64,000 bases of DNA from Terriglobus tenax. GTDB lineage: Bacteria; Acidobacteriota; Terriglobia; Terriglobales; Acidobacteriaceae. Each line of letters begins with the position of its first letter. The first letter of the stretch is position 1. Positions 15,666 to 24,974 of the stretch are shown one piece after another. The DNA is taken from assembly GCF_025685395.1 (NCBI RefSeq), contig NZ_JAGSYA010000003.1, positions 806,001-870,000 on the forward strand. Reading direction: 5' to 3'. The notes under the pieces are model-generated. The model did not search any database and was not told the DNA's origin. It saw only the letters and a list, made by a program, of their open reading frames with translations. The translations under genes and the position numbers were made by a program.

Positions 15666-17012
15666 TTGAAGCAGACGCTCACCGGGATTGTTGTGCTGTT
15701 GTGCATTGTTACGGCACTGGCAGCGTTCGGCGCCGGATGGGCCCTGTCGGGTTCGCCCGTGTGGCTGCGCTTTGCCACGCTGGCCGCCATTATGCTGGGC
15801 ATCGCCTTTGTTGCCATAGCGTTGATCAACGGCGCTCTGCGGCGCGATGCTTCCGGTTTGCGGCAGGCTATCCTCGCCGTGACTCCGGAGCAGCAGGAGA
15901 CCCGTCAGCAACTGGGCGACTTTGAAGACCTTTGGCCTGCCTTTGACGTGGCACGGCAGAAGATTCGCGCCCAGATTGCGGCTGTTGAAGAAGAACGCGC
16001 CAAGCTGGCCGCAGTGCTGGACTCCATGCAGGACCTGGTGGTGGCGGTGGACTCAGCCGGGCGGATTCAGTGGGCCAATGAGCCGATGCGGCGCGAGCTG
16101 GAAGGCGCTGTCCGCCATGGGCAGGCCATCGTGCATACCATCCGCGATCCTGAGGTTCTACTGTGCCTGCAGGTTGCTCTCGATGACGGTCTGCAGACAC
16201 AGCGGCGTTCTACCTCGCTGAAGCCGGGACGTATCTTTGAAGTGAACGCAGGTCCCATCCCCGGCGGCGGCGCTGTGGCTGTACTGCATGACCTGACGCG
16301 TATCGAGCAGGTGGAGCGCACGCAGCGCGAGTTTATCGCCAATGTAAGCCACGAACTGCGGACGCCGCTGACCTCCATCTCCGGCTACGTGGAGACGCTG
16401 CTGGACTTCGAGCGCAACCTGTCGCCGCAATCGCGGGAGTTCCTGGAGACGATCCTGAAGAATGCCACCCGTATGACGCGGCTGACCGAAGATCTGCTGG
16501 TGCTGGCGCGTGTGGAGAGCGGCGAGAACCCGATCCATCCCTCCGCGGTACTGGCCGACAAGCTGGTGCGGGATGCAGTGGCCTCCGTTCGCGGCATTGC
16601 GCGCGATGCCGGAGCGAAGCTGGACATGGGCACGCTGGATACGGTGAAAGTATTGGCCGATGGCGATGCCATCACGCAGGTGCTTTCAAACCTGATCGAG
16701 AATGCGACCAAGTACGGTCGCCCCACGACGGGAGAGCCGGCGCGTATTGAGGTCTCGGTTGAGATCAAAGGCGCGTATGCCCAGTTCCGGGTACGGGATT
16801 ACGGCGCGGGTATCGCTTCCGAACACCATGAGCGTATCTTTGAGCGGTTTTACCGCGTGGACAAGGCACGTTCGCGTGAGACGGGCGGTACCGGCCTGGG
16901 GCTGGCCATTGCGCGCCATATCGTCGTGCAGCACGGCGGCAAAATCTGGGTGGAGAGCCGCATGGGGCAGGGAAGCACCTTCGCGTTCACTTTGCCAGTG
17001 GTGCAGGGATGA
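15666..17012 (+). CDS. phoR: Phosphate regulon sensor histidine kinase PhoR
   Basis: Protein of 448 residues with two N-terminal membrane helices (about 5-27 and 33-56) and almost no periplasmic loop, as in PhoR proteins that read phosphate status through PstSCAB/PhoU rather than bind it. A PAS domain (about 105-210; DSMQDLVVAVDSAGRIQWAN) precedes the HisKA helix with H229 (ANVSHELRTPLTS) and the GHKL ATPase (NLIENATKYG; YGAGI; GGTGLGLAIA). The start is TTG 15666, 11 bases after phoB, with AGAGGAAG as ribosome-binding site. The stop is four bases before the pstS start, so it is in the same operon. Confidence 0.88.
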   Translation: MKQTLTGIVVLLCIVTALAAFGAGWALSGSPVWLRFATLAAIMLGIAFVAIALINGALRRDASGLRQAILAVTPEQQETRQQLGDFEDLWPAFDVARQKIRAQIAAVEEERAKLAAVLDSMQDLVVAVDSAGRIQWANEPMRRELEGAVRHGQAIVHTIRDPEVLLCLQVALDDGLQTQRRSTSLKPGRIFEVNAGPIPGGGAVAVLHDLTRIEQVERTQREFIANVSHELRTPLTSISGYVETLLDFERNLSPQSREFLETILKNATRMTRLTEDLLVLARVESGENPIHPSAVLADKLVRDAVASVRGIARDAGAKLDMGTLDTVKVLADGDAITQVLSNLIENATKYGRPTTGEPARIEVSVEIKGAYAQFRVRDYGAGIASEHHERIFERFYRVDKARSRETGGTGLGLAIARHIVVQHGGKIWVESRMGQGSTFAFTLPVVQG

Positions 17013-17016
17013 TAGG

Positions 17017-18066
17017 GTGAAACTCGTGCGCCCTGTCGTGCCCATCCTGCTCTCGTTTGCCTTGCTGGCCGGTTGCAAATCGCCGCAAAAGCCCGGTGTT
17101 GCCGCTGACCCCGGCGTGATGACCATCAACGGCGCCGGCGCCAGCTTTCCGAACCCTATTTATTCAAAGTGGTTTGCCGAGTATGGCCGCGTGCACCCGG
17201 AGGTGCGCGTCAACTACCAGCCCATTGGGTCCGGCGGCGGCATCCGCCAGGTCTCGCAGGGCATCGTCGACTTCGGCGCCTCCGATGGACCCATGTCGGA
17301 CGCGCAGTTGAAGCAGTCGCAGCAGAAGCTGCTGCATATTCCTACCGTGCTGGGTGCGGTGGTGCCGGTCTACAACCTGCCTGGAATCCAGGCGGAGATT
17401 CGGTTTGCACCGGAGGTCATCGCCGGAATCTACCTGGGCGATATCACCTTCTGGGATGATCCTCGGCTCGCCGCCGAGAACCCGGGTGTGAAGTTTCCGC
17501 ACGAGGAAATTCTGCCGGTCTACCGCTCGGATGGATCAGGCACGACCTTCATCTTTACCGACTACCTGTCCAAGGTAAGCCCCATCTGGGCGCAGAGTGT
17601 GGGGAAGTCGACCTCCGTGAAGTGGCCGGCGGGCATTGGGCAGAAGGGAAACGAAGGCGTTGCCGGCATGGTGCGCGAGGCTCCTTTTTCGTTTGGCTAC
17701 GTGGAGTTGGTCTATGCCATGCAGAACAAGATGACCTTTGGCCTGGTTCGCAATGGGGCAGGGCAGTGGATCAAGGCGAGCCCGGCGGCGGTGACCGCGG
17801 CGGCGGAGGCTCAGGCTGCAACCATCCCAGACGACTTCCGTGTCTCGCTGGCGAATGCAGGGGGCACATCCAGCTATCCCATATGCTCCTTTACCTGGCT
17901 GCTGATCCCGGAGACCTCGGCGAACCCGGCCAAGGGGAAACAGCTTCATGACTTCCTGTTGTGGATGCTTTCCGACGGGGAACCGCAGGCGGCTGCGATG
18001 GGCTACGCTCCGTTGCCCGCACCCGTGGCCGAGCGTCTGAAAGCCACGATTGCGAGAGTGAAATAA
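17017..18066 (+). CDS. pstS: Phosphate ABC transporter, phosphate-binding lipoprotein PstS
   Basis: Periplasmic phosphate-binding protein of 349 residues. The signal ends in a lipobox (FALLAGC, Cys20), so it is a lipoprotein as in many non-enteric PstS. Phosphate-contact segments are visible: GAGASFPNPIYSKWF, IGSGGGIRQV, DFGASDGPM and YRSDGSGTTFIFTDYL. GTG 17017 was chosen because it starts the signal peptide and lies just after the phoR stop; longer in-frame starts would overlap phoR. It delivers phosphate to PstCA. Confidence 0.92.
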   Translation: MKLVRPVVPILLSFALLAGCKSPQKPGVAADPGVMTINGAGASFPNPIYSKWFAEYGRVHPEVRVNYQPIGSGGGIRQVSQGIVDFGASDGPMSDAQLKQSQQKLLHIPTVLGAVVPVYNLPGIQAEIRFAPEVIAGIYLGDITFWDDPRLAAENPGVKFPHEEILPVYRSDGSGTTFIFTDYLSKVSPIWAQSVGKSTSVKWPAGIGQKGNEGVAGMVREAPFSFGYVELVYAMQNKMTFGLVRNGAGQWIKASPAAVTAAAEAQAATIPDDFRVSLANAGGTSSYPICSFTWLLIPETSANPAKGKQLHDFLLWMLSDGEPQAAAMGYAPLPAPVAERLKATIARVK

Positions 18067-18091
18067 CGCCTGCAACTCCTTGCGGATCAAT

Positions 18092-18126
18092 CTGTTCATT
18101 CCGCGTTCACACGCATTCCAGATACT
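18092..18126 (+). promoter_or_regulatory. Possible Pho box and internal promoter before pstC
   Basis: CTGTTCA (18092-18098) and GCGTTCA (18103-18109) are repeated with 11-base spacing, followed by a third weaker unit CATTCCA (18114-18120) and a -10-like GATACT (18121-18126). The 7+4 phasing matches PhoB binding sites. It would give pstCAB-phoU a second, phosphate-controlled promoter in the 82-base gap after pstS. Confidence 0.35.
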
Positions 18127-18148
18127 CTAGAGAGGGACCAACGACAGG

Positions 18149-19144
18149 GTGACGACACGCGAATCAGGGATGGAGAGAACGCGAGCAACCTCTGAGGTGC
18201 GCCGCTTTCTGGAGCAGCGCGGCAGCGGCGCCGTGGCTGACCGCACCTTTGCGGCCCTGATGCTGGGCTGCGCCCTGAGCATCTTCGCCATTGTCGCGCT
18301 CATTCTTGGCATCCTGATCCTGCGTTCGCGACTCAGCCTGCACGAGTTTGGCTTCAAGTTCTTCCTGCAGTCGGACTGGGATCCCGTCCGTGGCAGCTTT
18401 GGCGCTGTTCCGTTTATCTGGGGAACGCTGGCCTCGGCCTTCCTGTCTCTGCTGATCGCCGTTCCGCTGGCGCTGGGTGTGGCCATCTTCATCAATGAGA
18501 TGTGCCCGCGCGCCCTGCGTGCACCCATCGCCTTCCTGACGGAGCTTCTGGCGGCGATTCCTTCGGTGGTATATGGCCTGTGGGCCATCTTCGTGCTGGT
18601 GCCCATCATGCGGCGCAGCGTGGGGCCGTTCCTCAAAACCTTCTTCGGCTGGACGGGCCTGTTTCGCGGACCGAACTTCGGGATCGGGCTGCTGACCTCC
18701 AGCATCATCCTAGCCATCATGGTTCTTCCGGTTATCTCTTCCATCGCGCGGGACGTCATGAAAGCTGTGCCGAACACGCAGCGTGAGGGCGTGCTGGCGC
18801 TGGGCGCGACGCGTTGGGAGATGGTCCGCATCGGCGTTCTGCGCAACGCGCGCATCGGCATTGTGGGCGCGGTGATTCTCGGCCTGGGCCGTGCACTGGG
18901 CGAGACGATGGCCGTCACCATGGTGATCGGGAACCACGCCGCGATTCCGAAGAGCCTGTTTTCGCCGGCGTATACGCTGGCCTCAGTGATTGCGAACGAG
19001 TTTACGGAAGCGACCGGTGATCTGTACCTGAGCGCTCTGATTGAGATTGGCCTGGCGCTGTTCCTGGTCACCATCGTGGTGAATGCCATTGCACGCCTTC
19101 TGGTGTTCATGGTCACGCGCGGCAACACGGCGAGGGCGGTCTAA
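18149..19144 (+). CDS. pstC: Phosphate ABC transporter permease PstC
   Basis: Membrane permease of 331 residues with about six helices and the binding-protein-dependent transport EAA loop (RDVMKAVPNTQREGVLALGATRWE) that docks PstB. The FRGPNFGIGLLTSSIILAIMVLPVI segment is typical of PstC. GTG 18149 and ATG 18170 are both possible starts; the earlier one has AGAGAGG upstream, but the spacing is long. The next gene begins three bases after its stop. Confidence 0.92.
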   Translation: MTTRESGMERTRATSEVRRFLEQRGSGAVADRTFAALMLGCALSIFAIVALILGILILRSRLSLHEFGFKFFLQSDWDPVRGSFGAVPFIWGTLASAFLSLLIAVPLALGVAIFINEMCPRALRAPIAFLTELLAAIPSVVYGLWAIFVLVPIMRRSVGPFLKTFFGWTGLFRGPNFGIGLLTSSIILAIMVLPVISSIARDVMKAVPNTQREGVLALGATRWEMVRIGVLRNARIGIVGAVILGLGRALGETMAVTMVIGNHAAIPKSLFSPAYTLASVIANEFTEATGDLYLSALIEIGLALFLVTIVVNAIARLLVFMVTRGNTARAV

Positions 19145-19146
19145 CC

Positions 19147-20016
19147 ATGCCTCATCGCCCCTCGCGCATCAACGTTGGCCGCCGGCAGATTGCCAACCAC
19201 CTGTTTACCGGGCTGGCGGTGCTGAGCACCATCCTGGTGATCGCACCGCTGTTCGCCATCCTGGTGTACCTGCTGTTCCAGGGCGTGCGTTCGCTGAACG
19301 TGGCCTTCTTCACGCACCTTCCGCGGCCCGTGGGCGAGGCAGGCGGCGGCATGGCGAACTCCATTGCGGGTTCGGGCATCATTCTGTCGCTGGCCAGCCT
19401 CATCGGAATTCCGGTGGGCATTGGAGCAGGGATTTACCTGTACGAGTACGGCGGTGACCGGCCGCTGGCCAACATGATCCGCTTTACAGCCGATGTATTG
19501 AACGGCGTGCCGTCCATCGTGATGGGCATTGCGGCCTATTCGCTGATTGTTGTGCCGCAGAAGCACTTCTCGGCACTGGCCGCGGGCGTGGCGCTGGCCA
19601 TCATGATGGTGCCGACGGTGACACGCACCACCGAAGAGATGCTGGCGACGGTGCCCAATGCAATTCGCGAGGCAGCGCTGGGGCTTGGTATTCCCAAATG
19701 GCGCACGGTGATGACGGTCAGCCTGAAGACGGCTTCCCCGGGCATTATCACCGGCTGCATGCTGGCCTTTGCGCGTATCGCCGGTGAGACGGCTCCGCTG
19801 CTGTTTACTGCCTTTGGCAACCAGTTCTGGCCCAGCAGCCTGAATGAGCCGATTGCCGCGCTGCCGCTGCAGATTTTTGTCTATGCCGTCTCCCCCTACG
19901 ACGAGTGGCACCGGCTGGCATGGGCTGGCGCGCTGGTATTGATTGTGATGATCATGGTCTCAGTCACGCTGGTCCGTGTGGTGACCGGGCGTGGCATGCT
20001 CAAGGGAGGGCATTGA
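19147..20016 (+). CDS. pstA: Phosphate ABC transporter permease PstA
   Basis: Membrane permease of 289 residues with about six helices; it forms the channel with PstC. The EAA loop is VPNAIREAALGLGIPKWRTV, and GGMANSIAGSGIILSLASLIGIPVG is typical of PstA. Its stop touches the pstB start. The C-terminal helix ends VRVVTGRGMLKGGH. Confidence 0.92.
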   Translation: MPHRPSRINVGRRQIANHLFTGLAVLSTILVIAPLFAILVYLLFQGVRSLNVAFFTHLPRPVGEAGGGMANSIAGSGIILSLASLIGIPVGIGAGIYLYEYGGDRPLANMIRFTADVLNGVPSIVMGIAAYSLIVVPQKHFSALAAGVALAIMMVPTVTRTTEEMLATVPNAIREAALGLGIPKWRTVMTVSLKTASPGIITGCMLAFARIAGETAPLLFTAFGNQFWPSSLNEPIAALPLQIFVYAVSPYDEWHRLAWAGALVLIVMIMVSVTLVRVVTGRGMLKGGH

Positions 20017-20775
20017 GTGGGCGTTGGTATTGAAGTCGAAGACCTGCATGCGTGGTATGGACAGAACCACACGCTGAAGGGCATCAACCTGAAGATCCCC
20101 GCCAACTCGGCGACGGCGCTGATCGGGCCGTCGGGCTGTGGCAAGTCGACGTTTGTGCGCTGCCTGAACCGCATGCATGAGACCAACCCCGTTGCCCGCG
20201 CGGAAGGCACTGTGCGCGTAGGTGGCGTGGACATCTACAACGATGCGTCGCCGGTGGAGATTCGCCGCCGCATCGGCATGGTGTTTCAACGCCCCAATCC
20301 ATTTCCAACCATGTCGATCTACGACAACGTGGCCAGCGGCCTGAAGCTGAACGGCTTCCGCAACAAGCGCGTGCTGGATGAGGTGGTGGAGCGCAGCCTG
20401 CGCCAGGCAGCATTGTGGGACGAAGTGAAAGACCATCTCAAGTCCAAGAGTGGGGCCTCGCTCTCCGGCGGACAACAGCAGCGTCTTTGCATTGCGCGTG
20501 CCATCGCCGTGGATCCCGAAGTCCTGCTGATGGACGAGCCGGCTTCGGCGCTTGACCCGGTATCAACCTCGAAGATTGAAGACCTGATCTTCCAGCTCAA
20601 GGACGAGTACACCATCGTCATCGTGACGCACAACATGCAGCAGGCAGCACGTGTGGCGGAGAAGACAGGCTTCTTTTTGAGCGGGCATCTTGTCGAGTTC
20701 GATTCGACTCACAAAATCTTTACAAACCCGAGCGATAAACGGACCGAAGATTACATTACGGGCAGGTTCGGCTGA
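20017..20775 (+). CDS. pstB: Phosphate ABC transporter ATP-binding protein PstB
   Basis: ATPase of 252 residues powering phosphate import. Walker [10 protein letters not shown] is at 37-45, Q-loop [16 protein letters not shown] is characteristic of PstB, the signature LSGGQQQR is at about 149-156, and Walker [14 protein letters not shown] follows. GTG 20017 directly follows the pstA TGA, with AAGGGAGGG upstream. Its TGA overlaps the phoU ATG by one base. It ends [10 protein letters not shown], as PstB proteins do. Confidence 0.94.
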   Translation: MGVGIEVEDLHAWYGQNHTLKGINLKIPANSATALIGPSGCGKSTFVRCLNRMHETNPVARAEGTVRVGGVDIYNDASPVEIRRRIGMVFQRPNPFPTMSIYDNVASGLKLNGFRNKRVLDEVVERSLRQAALWDEVKDHLKSKSGASLSGGQQQRLCIARAIAVDPEVLLMDEPASALDPVSTSKIEDLIFQLKDEYTIVIVTHNMQQAARVAEKTGFFLSGHLVEFDSTHKIFTNPSDKRTEDYITGRFG

Positions 20776-21440
20776 TGCGCATACGGTTTCATCAAAGTCT
20801 CGACGAGTTGAAGGAAAAGCTGCTGGTGATGGCGGGTATGGCGGAACAGGCCATCCAGCGTTCCATTGAGGCGTATCGCACGCGTGATCTTGAGATCTGC
20901 GAACTGGTCTTCAAGTCCGAGCCGGCGATTAATCGCCTGGAGCGCGAGATCGACCAGGCGGCTCTGGATCTGCTGGCGATGGAACAGCCCATGGCCATCG
21001 ACCTGCGCTTCATCATCTCGGTCATTCGCATCAATGCCGACCTGGAGCGCGTCGGCGATCAGGCTGTGAACATCGCCGTGCGCGTGCGCGAGATGGGCGC
21101 GTATTCGAACGTCGATCTGCCGGTAGATATTCCTCGCGCGGCATCGCTGGCCTCGGCCATGGTGCGCAAGGCGCTGCAAGCCTTCATTGAGGGCGATGCG
21201 GAGCTGGCGCGCAGCGTGCTGGCGATGGACGACGAAGTGGATGCGATGAACGATGCGGCCTTTACTGCCCTGAGCAACCTGATCAAGCGGCAGCCGGAGC
21301 TGACACCACAGGCGCTGAATGCCCTGATCATCTCGCGCAACCTGGAGCGCGTGGGCGACCATGCGACCAACGTTGCCGAGGACGTGATCTTCTGGGTGCA
21401 TGGCGCGGATGTGCGCCATAAGGGCTCCTTCGCCAGCTAA
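20775..21440 (+). CDS. phoU: Phosphate transport system regulator PhoU
   Basis: All-helical protein of 221 residues made of two PhoU repeats, each with the E/DxxxD metal-binding pattern (DLRFIISVIRINADLERVGDQAVNIA and TPQALNALIISRNLERVGDHATNVAED). PhoU bridges PstB and the PhoR PAS domain and holds PhoR inactive when phosphate is plentiful. The ATG overlaps the pstB stop, so translation is coupled. It is the last recognisable gene of the Pho module. Confidence 0.93.
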   Translation: MRIRFHQSLDELKEKLLVMAGMAEQAIQRSIEAYRTRDLEICELVFKSEPAINRLEREIDQAALDLLAMEQPMAIDLRFIISVIRINADLERVGDQAVNIAVRVREMGAYSNVDLPVDIPRAASLASAMVRKALQAFIEGDAELARSVLAMDDEVDAMNDAAFTALSNLIKRQPELTPQALNALIISRNLERVGDHATNVAEDVIFWVHGADVRHKGSFAS

Positions 21441-21451
21441 CATCGTCATCA

Positions 21452-21937
21452 GTGCTTGATTCTGCCCAACGCGACCGGCTTCTGCGGCGCATCCGCGTCT
21501 GGACGGTCGTGTTTATTGCCGGACTTGTCCTTAGCGGCGTGACGGCCTTTCCTCTCGTTGCGGAACTTCGCTGGCTTGACGGTGTCTTCATGGATCATGG
21601 GCTTCCATTTGCCGCATGGATCCATCGCGTCAGTCTTGCGCTGGCTGCAACCGATGCGCAGTATCCTTTCCTGGCGTATGGCACAGACTGGCTGGCCTTC
21701 GGGCACCTGGTTATCGCCGTGGCTTTCGTCGGAGCGTATATCGACCCGGTGCGTAACCAGTGGCTTTTTACCTGGGGACTGATCGCGTGTGCCGGTGTGC
21801 TGCCGCTGGCGCTGATTGCCGGTCCTCTGCGGCAGATCCCGCTGTATCACCGGCTGATCGACTGCAGCTTCGGTATTTTCGGTGCTATCCCCTTGATTCT
21901 ATGTCCCAAGGCAGCGCGCCGTTTACAGGCCGGATAA
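21452..21937 (+). CDS. Small four-TM membrane protein of unknown function
   Basis: Protein of 161 residues, not assigned to a family. Four hydrophobic stretches are visible: VWTVVFIAGLVLSGVTAFPL, WLAFGHLVIAVAFVGAYI, LFTWGLIACAGVLPLALIAG and CSFGIFGAIPLIL. An arginine-rich N-terminus (QRDRLLRRIR) should stay in the cytoplasm. The start is GTG 21452, 11 bases after phoU, so it may be read from the Pho operon; whether it has a phosphate-related role is open. Confidence 0.7.
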   Translation: MLDSAQRDRLLRRIRVWTVVFIAGLVLSGVTAFPLVAELRWLDGVFMDHGLPFAAWIHRVSLALAATDAQYPFLAYGTDWLAFGHLVIAVAFVGAYIDPVRNQWLFTWGLIACAGVLPLALIAGPLRQIPLYHRLIDCSFGIFGAIPLILCPKAARRLQAG

Positions 21938-21971
21938 CCAACGGCCCTCCTGATAACTCTAAGGAAACAGC

Positions 21972-24410
21972 ATGAGCAAGCTTGTACGACTTCTCTCCCT
22001 GGCCTCACTCTGTGCCGCCTCTGCGGTCCAGGCCGACCCCGCGCGCTTTGATCTGACCGGGCCGAAGGTGGATATCCGTGTGACCCGCGGTAACCGCACG
22101 CTGCCCATTGCGCAGGTGGCGAACCTGCAGCCGGGCGATCGCCTGTGGCTGCACCCTGACCTGCCGGAAACGCAGTCCGTTCACCTGCTCCTGATTGCGG
22201 CCTTCCTGCGCGGCACGACCAATCCGCCGCCGGATGAGTGGTTCATAAAGATTGAGAGCTGGAACAAGAAGGTGAAGGCCGAGGGCGTGTTTGTCACCGT
22301 GCCGAAAGATGCACAGCAGGCGCTGCTGTTCCTGGCCCCGGAGACGGGCGGCGACTACAGCACGTTGAAGTCGGCGGTAAAGGGAAGGCCGGGCACCTTT
22401 GTGCGCGCCTCGCAGGACCTGACCGAGCTTGGCTTTGAGCAGGCACGGATTGAGCGTTACCTGGGTGGAATGCGGCAGATTCCGCAGACCAATGACGCGA
22501 AGGTGCTCTCAGACCACTCGGAGAAGCTGGCACGCACGCTGGCGCTGAAGCCCAATGCCGATTGCTTCAAGCAGGCGGTGGATCAGCAGGTGGTATGCCT
22601 GACGCAGACGGGGAACCAGACCGTTCTCGATGACGGCCATGGAGCCAGCATTGTGACCGAAGTCGCCAACAACGGTGGCGCCGATCTGGCAGCGGCAGCG
22701 GCTTCTACAGCGCCCATGGGCGGCGGAGCCTACAGCGCCTATGTGGGCGCCGTGGTCGACCTGACCAAGCTGCTGACCAACCTGCACACGGCGCAGTACC
22801 AGTACATTCCGGCCGTGGCCTTTCCGGATGCGGAACACTTCAATCTGCGTTTGAATGCGGCGCCGTCGTTCCATAATCCAAAGTCGGTAATCGTGATTGC
22901 GCTGCCGGCCATCCAGGAGGCGAAGCTGCCTCCACTGCAGCCGGTCAATCCCAAGGAAGTGACCTGCATGTTGAAGCCGGAGGTGGTGCTGAATGTGCAG
23001 AACGCACCTCTGGTCTTTTCGACAGCGCTGGCGCATGACATGGTGCTGCATGTGAACTCGGCCGAAGGTAAGGACATTCCCCTGGTGGCCGATGCTTCTA
23101 AAGGTGGACTGGTGTTGACCTCCGCTGCAGAAGGACGCCACGCGATGGAAGCCGCTCCTGTGGCGGAGAAGAGCGCTCCTGACGCGACGGACGGGCTGAC
23201 GGGAACGATTCGCGGACAGTGGGGTTTTGATCCCTTTGAAGGTCCCACGCTGAAGCTGCAGAACGAGCCCGGCAAGGGCTGGAAGCTGGTCTCAGAGGGC
23301 GCCGTGATTGTGGGCCGCGAGGATACCTTTACGCTGGCCTCAAGCGGCGTAGGATGCGTGGAGAAGGTGCAGGTTGCCAGCGGTCCGAAGAGGATCAACG
23401 CCGACTTCCATCCTGATGAGAAGCCGCGGCAGCTTGTTGCCAGGGCGCTACTGAAGGATGTGAACCCCGGTGATCTTCGCCTGGAAGTGGCACAGTTCGG
23501 CGAACAGCAGCCCGAGCAGGTGGAGACCAAGGCCTACACTGAGGCCGCGAAGCTTTCCGCTTTCAAGATTCATGCGGGCGACTCGACTGCCATCGTGGAA
23601 GGCACCTCGCTGGACCAGGTGCAGTCGGTGGAGATGAACGGTGTGATCTTCACCCCGAGCGGTGACCCCGGGCGCATTCTGAACCTGGGCCTGCAGAAGG
23701 ATGCGAAGGCTCCTGAGTTGAAGGCAGGCACGACATCCACCGCGCATGCCCATCTGAAGGACGGTCGCACAGTCGATGTTCCGGCGACGGTTCTTGAGGC
23801 TCGTCCCACGGTCACGCTGGTCAACAAGCATGTCACCGCGCCGAACGGCGGCGCGCCATCGCTGCGGCTTTCCAACAAGGACGACCTGCCGCTGTCAGAC
23901 AAGCTGACCTTCTTCCTGAAGGCCAACGGCAGCTTCCCGCGCAACCAGAAGATTGAGGTTGCAACGCTGGATGGCTCACTGAAGACGATGCTGAGCTTTG
24001 ACGACGGCACACTGGTGCTGCAGGATGCTTCGACGGCTATTGCTAATTTTGATCCGTCGAAGTCGCTGGGAGCTTCGGCCTTCGGCAAGCTGCAGTTCCG
24101 TCCTGTAGGCGCCGACGGAGCGCAGGGCGACTGGCAGCCGCTGGCCACGCTGGTACGGACGCCGCAGTTGAAGGAGATACGCTGCCCGGTGGACGAAAGT
24201 AAGCCTTGCCACCTGGTAGGCAGCAACCTGTACCTGCTGAAGTCAGTTGCGGCGACCAGCAAGTTCGACAACGCGAAGGAAGTGCCTCCGGGCTTTGGCG
24301 ACAGCCAGCTTGAGGTGCCGCGTCCGTATGGAACGGTGCTGTTTGTGAAGCTGCTGGATGATGCCGAGAGCGTGAACGCCGTGGCTCTGCCGGTTACGCC
24401 GGAGTTCTAG
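21972..24410 (+). CDS. Large secreted protein of unknown function
   Basis: Protein of 812 residues with a signal peptide (MSKLVRLLSLASLCAASAVQA) and no family I can name. The sequence looks like a series of beta-rich segments with alternating hydrophobic residues (PKVDIRVTRGNRTLPIAQVANL, TLKLQNEPGKGWKLVSEGAV, AKLSAFKIHAGDSTAIVEG), a region rich in Gly and Ala (about 235-262) that might lie at or in a membrane, and paired cysteines (IRCPVDESKPCHL) near the end. It begins 34 bases after the four-TM gene, perhaps as one transcript, and ends at a strong terminator. A periplasmic or surface location is an inference from the signal peptide. Confidence 0.75.
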   Translation: MSKLVRLLSLASLCAASAVQADPARFDLTGPKVDIRVTRGNRTLPIAQVANLQPGDRLWLHPDLPETQSVHLLLIAAFLRGTTNPPPDEWFIKIESWNKKVKAEGVFVTVPKDAQQALLFLAPETGGDYSTLKSAVKGRPGTFVRASQDLTELGFEQARIERYLGGMRQIPQTNDAKVLSDHSEKLARTLALKPNADCFKQAVDQQVVCLTQTGNQTVLDDGHGASIVTEVANNGGADLAAAAASTAPMGGGAYSAYVGAVVDLTKLLTNLHTAQYQYIPAVAFPDAEHFNLRLNAAPSFHNPKSVIVIALPAIQEAKLPPLQPVNPKEVTCMLKPEVVLNVQNAPLVFSTALAHDMVLHVNSAEGKDIPLVADASKGGLVLTSAAEGRHAMEAAPVAEKSAPDATDGLTGTIRGQWGFDPFEGPTLKLQNEPGKGWKLVSEGAVIVGREDTFTLASSGVGCVEKVQVASGPKRINADFHPDEKPRQLVARALLKDVNPGDLRLEVAQFGEQQPEQVETKAYTEAAKLSAFKIHAGDSTAIVEGTSLDQVQSVEMNGVIFTPSGDPGRILNLGLQKDAKAPELKAGTTSTAHAHLKDGRTVDVPATVLEARPTVTLVNKHVTAPNGGAPSLRLSNKDDLPLSDKLTFFLKANGSFPRNQKIEVATLDGSLKTMLSFDDGTLVLQDASTAIANFDPSKSLGASAFGKLQFRPVGADGAQGDWQPLATLVRTPQLKEIRCPVDESKPCHLVGSNLYLLKSVAATSKFDNAKEVPPGFGDSQLEVPRPYGTVLFVKLLDDAESVNAVALPVTPEF

Positions 24411-24442
24411 CACGCGGACAGTCTTGTCATCTCAAACAAAAA

Positions 24443-24476
24443 GACAGAGGGCATGGCGATGGCCATGCCCTCTGTC
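24443..24476. terminator. Bidirectional intrinsic terminator
   Basis: A perfect 15-bp stem, GACAGAGGGCATGGC (24443-24457) with GCCATGCCCTCTGTC (24462-24476) and a 4-base loop. On the minus strand it is followed by TTTTTGTTT, so it should end nrdR transcripts; it also separates nrdR from the convergent 812-residue gene. Confidence 0.85.
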
Positions 24477-24491
24477 GTATCTGCATGATCG

Positions 24492-24956
24492 CTACCGCTT
24501 TTCGCGGTGAAGTAGAAGCTGCTCGAGTTCTTCCTTGAACTCTCGTACGTCGGTGAAGTCGCGGTAGACGCTGGCGAAGCGGATGTAGGCAACCGTGTCC
24601 AGTTCCTTCAGGCGTGCCATGATCAGTGCGCCCACCTCGGCGGTGCTGCGCTCGCGTTCGGGTGAGTCCACCACGTAGGCTTCCGTCTCATCGACAATGC
24701 GTTCCAGCTTGGCGGCGGGAACGGGACGCTTTTCGCAGGCGCGCAGAATGCCGGAGAGGACCTTCTGGCGATCGAACTTCTCGCGGCGGCCGTCTTTCTT
24801 GACGACCATGTAAGGAATTTCGTCGATGCGCTCGTAGGTGGTAAAGCGCTTATTGCAACGTTCACACTCGCGACGGCGACGAATCGAGTCGGCTTCTTTG
24901 CTTTCGCGGGAGTCAACGACTTTGTCTTGCGTAAATCCGCAGTAGGGGCACTTCAT
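24492..24956 (-). CDS. nrdR: Transcriptional repressor NrdR
   Basis: Protein of 154 residues with the invariant N-terminal zinc ribbon (MKCPYCG, C3/C6; CERC, C31/C34), the RRRRECERCNKRFTTYER hinge, and an ATP-cone domain (about 49-139). NrdR senses ATP/dATP and represses ribonucleotide reductase genes. Length and motifs match the family throughout. No nrd genes are in the window. It is separated by 18 bases from the upstream flippase-fold gene on the same strand. Confidence 0.95.
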   Translation of the reverse strand: MKCPYCGFTQDKVVDSRESKEADSIRRRRECERCNKRFTTYERIDEIPYMVVKKDGRREKFDRQKVLSGILRACEKRPVPAAKLERIVDETEAYVVDSPERERSTAEVGALIMARLKELDTVAYIRFASVYRDFTDVREFKEELEQLLLHREKR

Positions 24957-24974
24957 TGGAATAGCTCGATTCTA

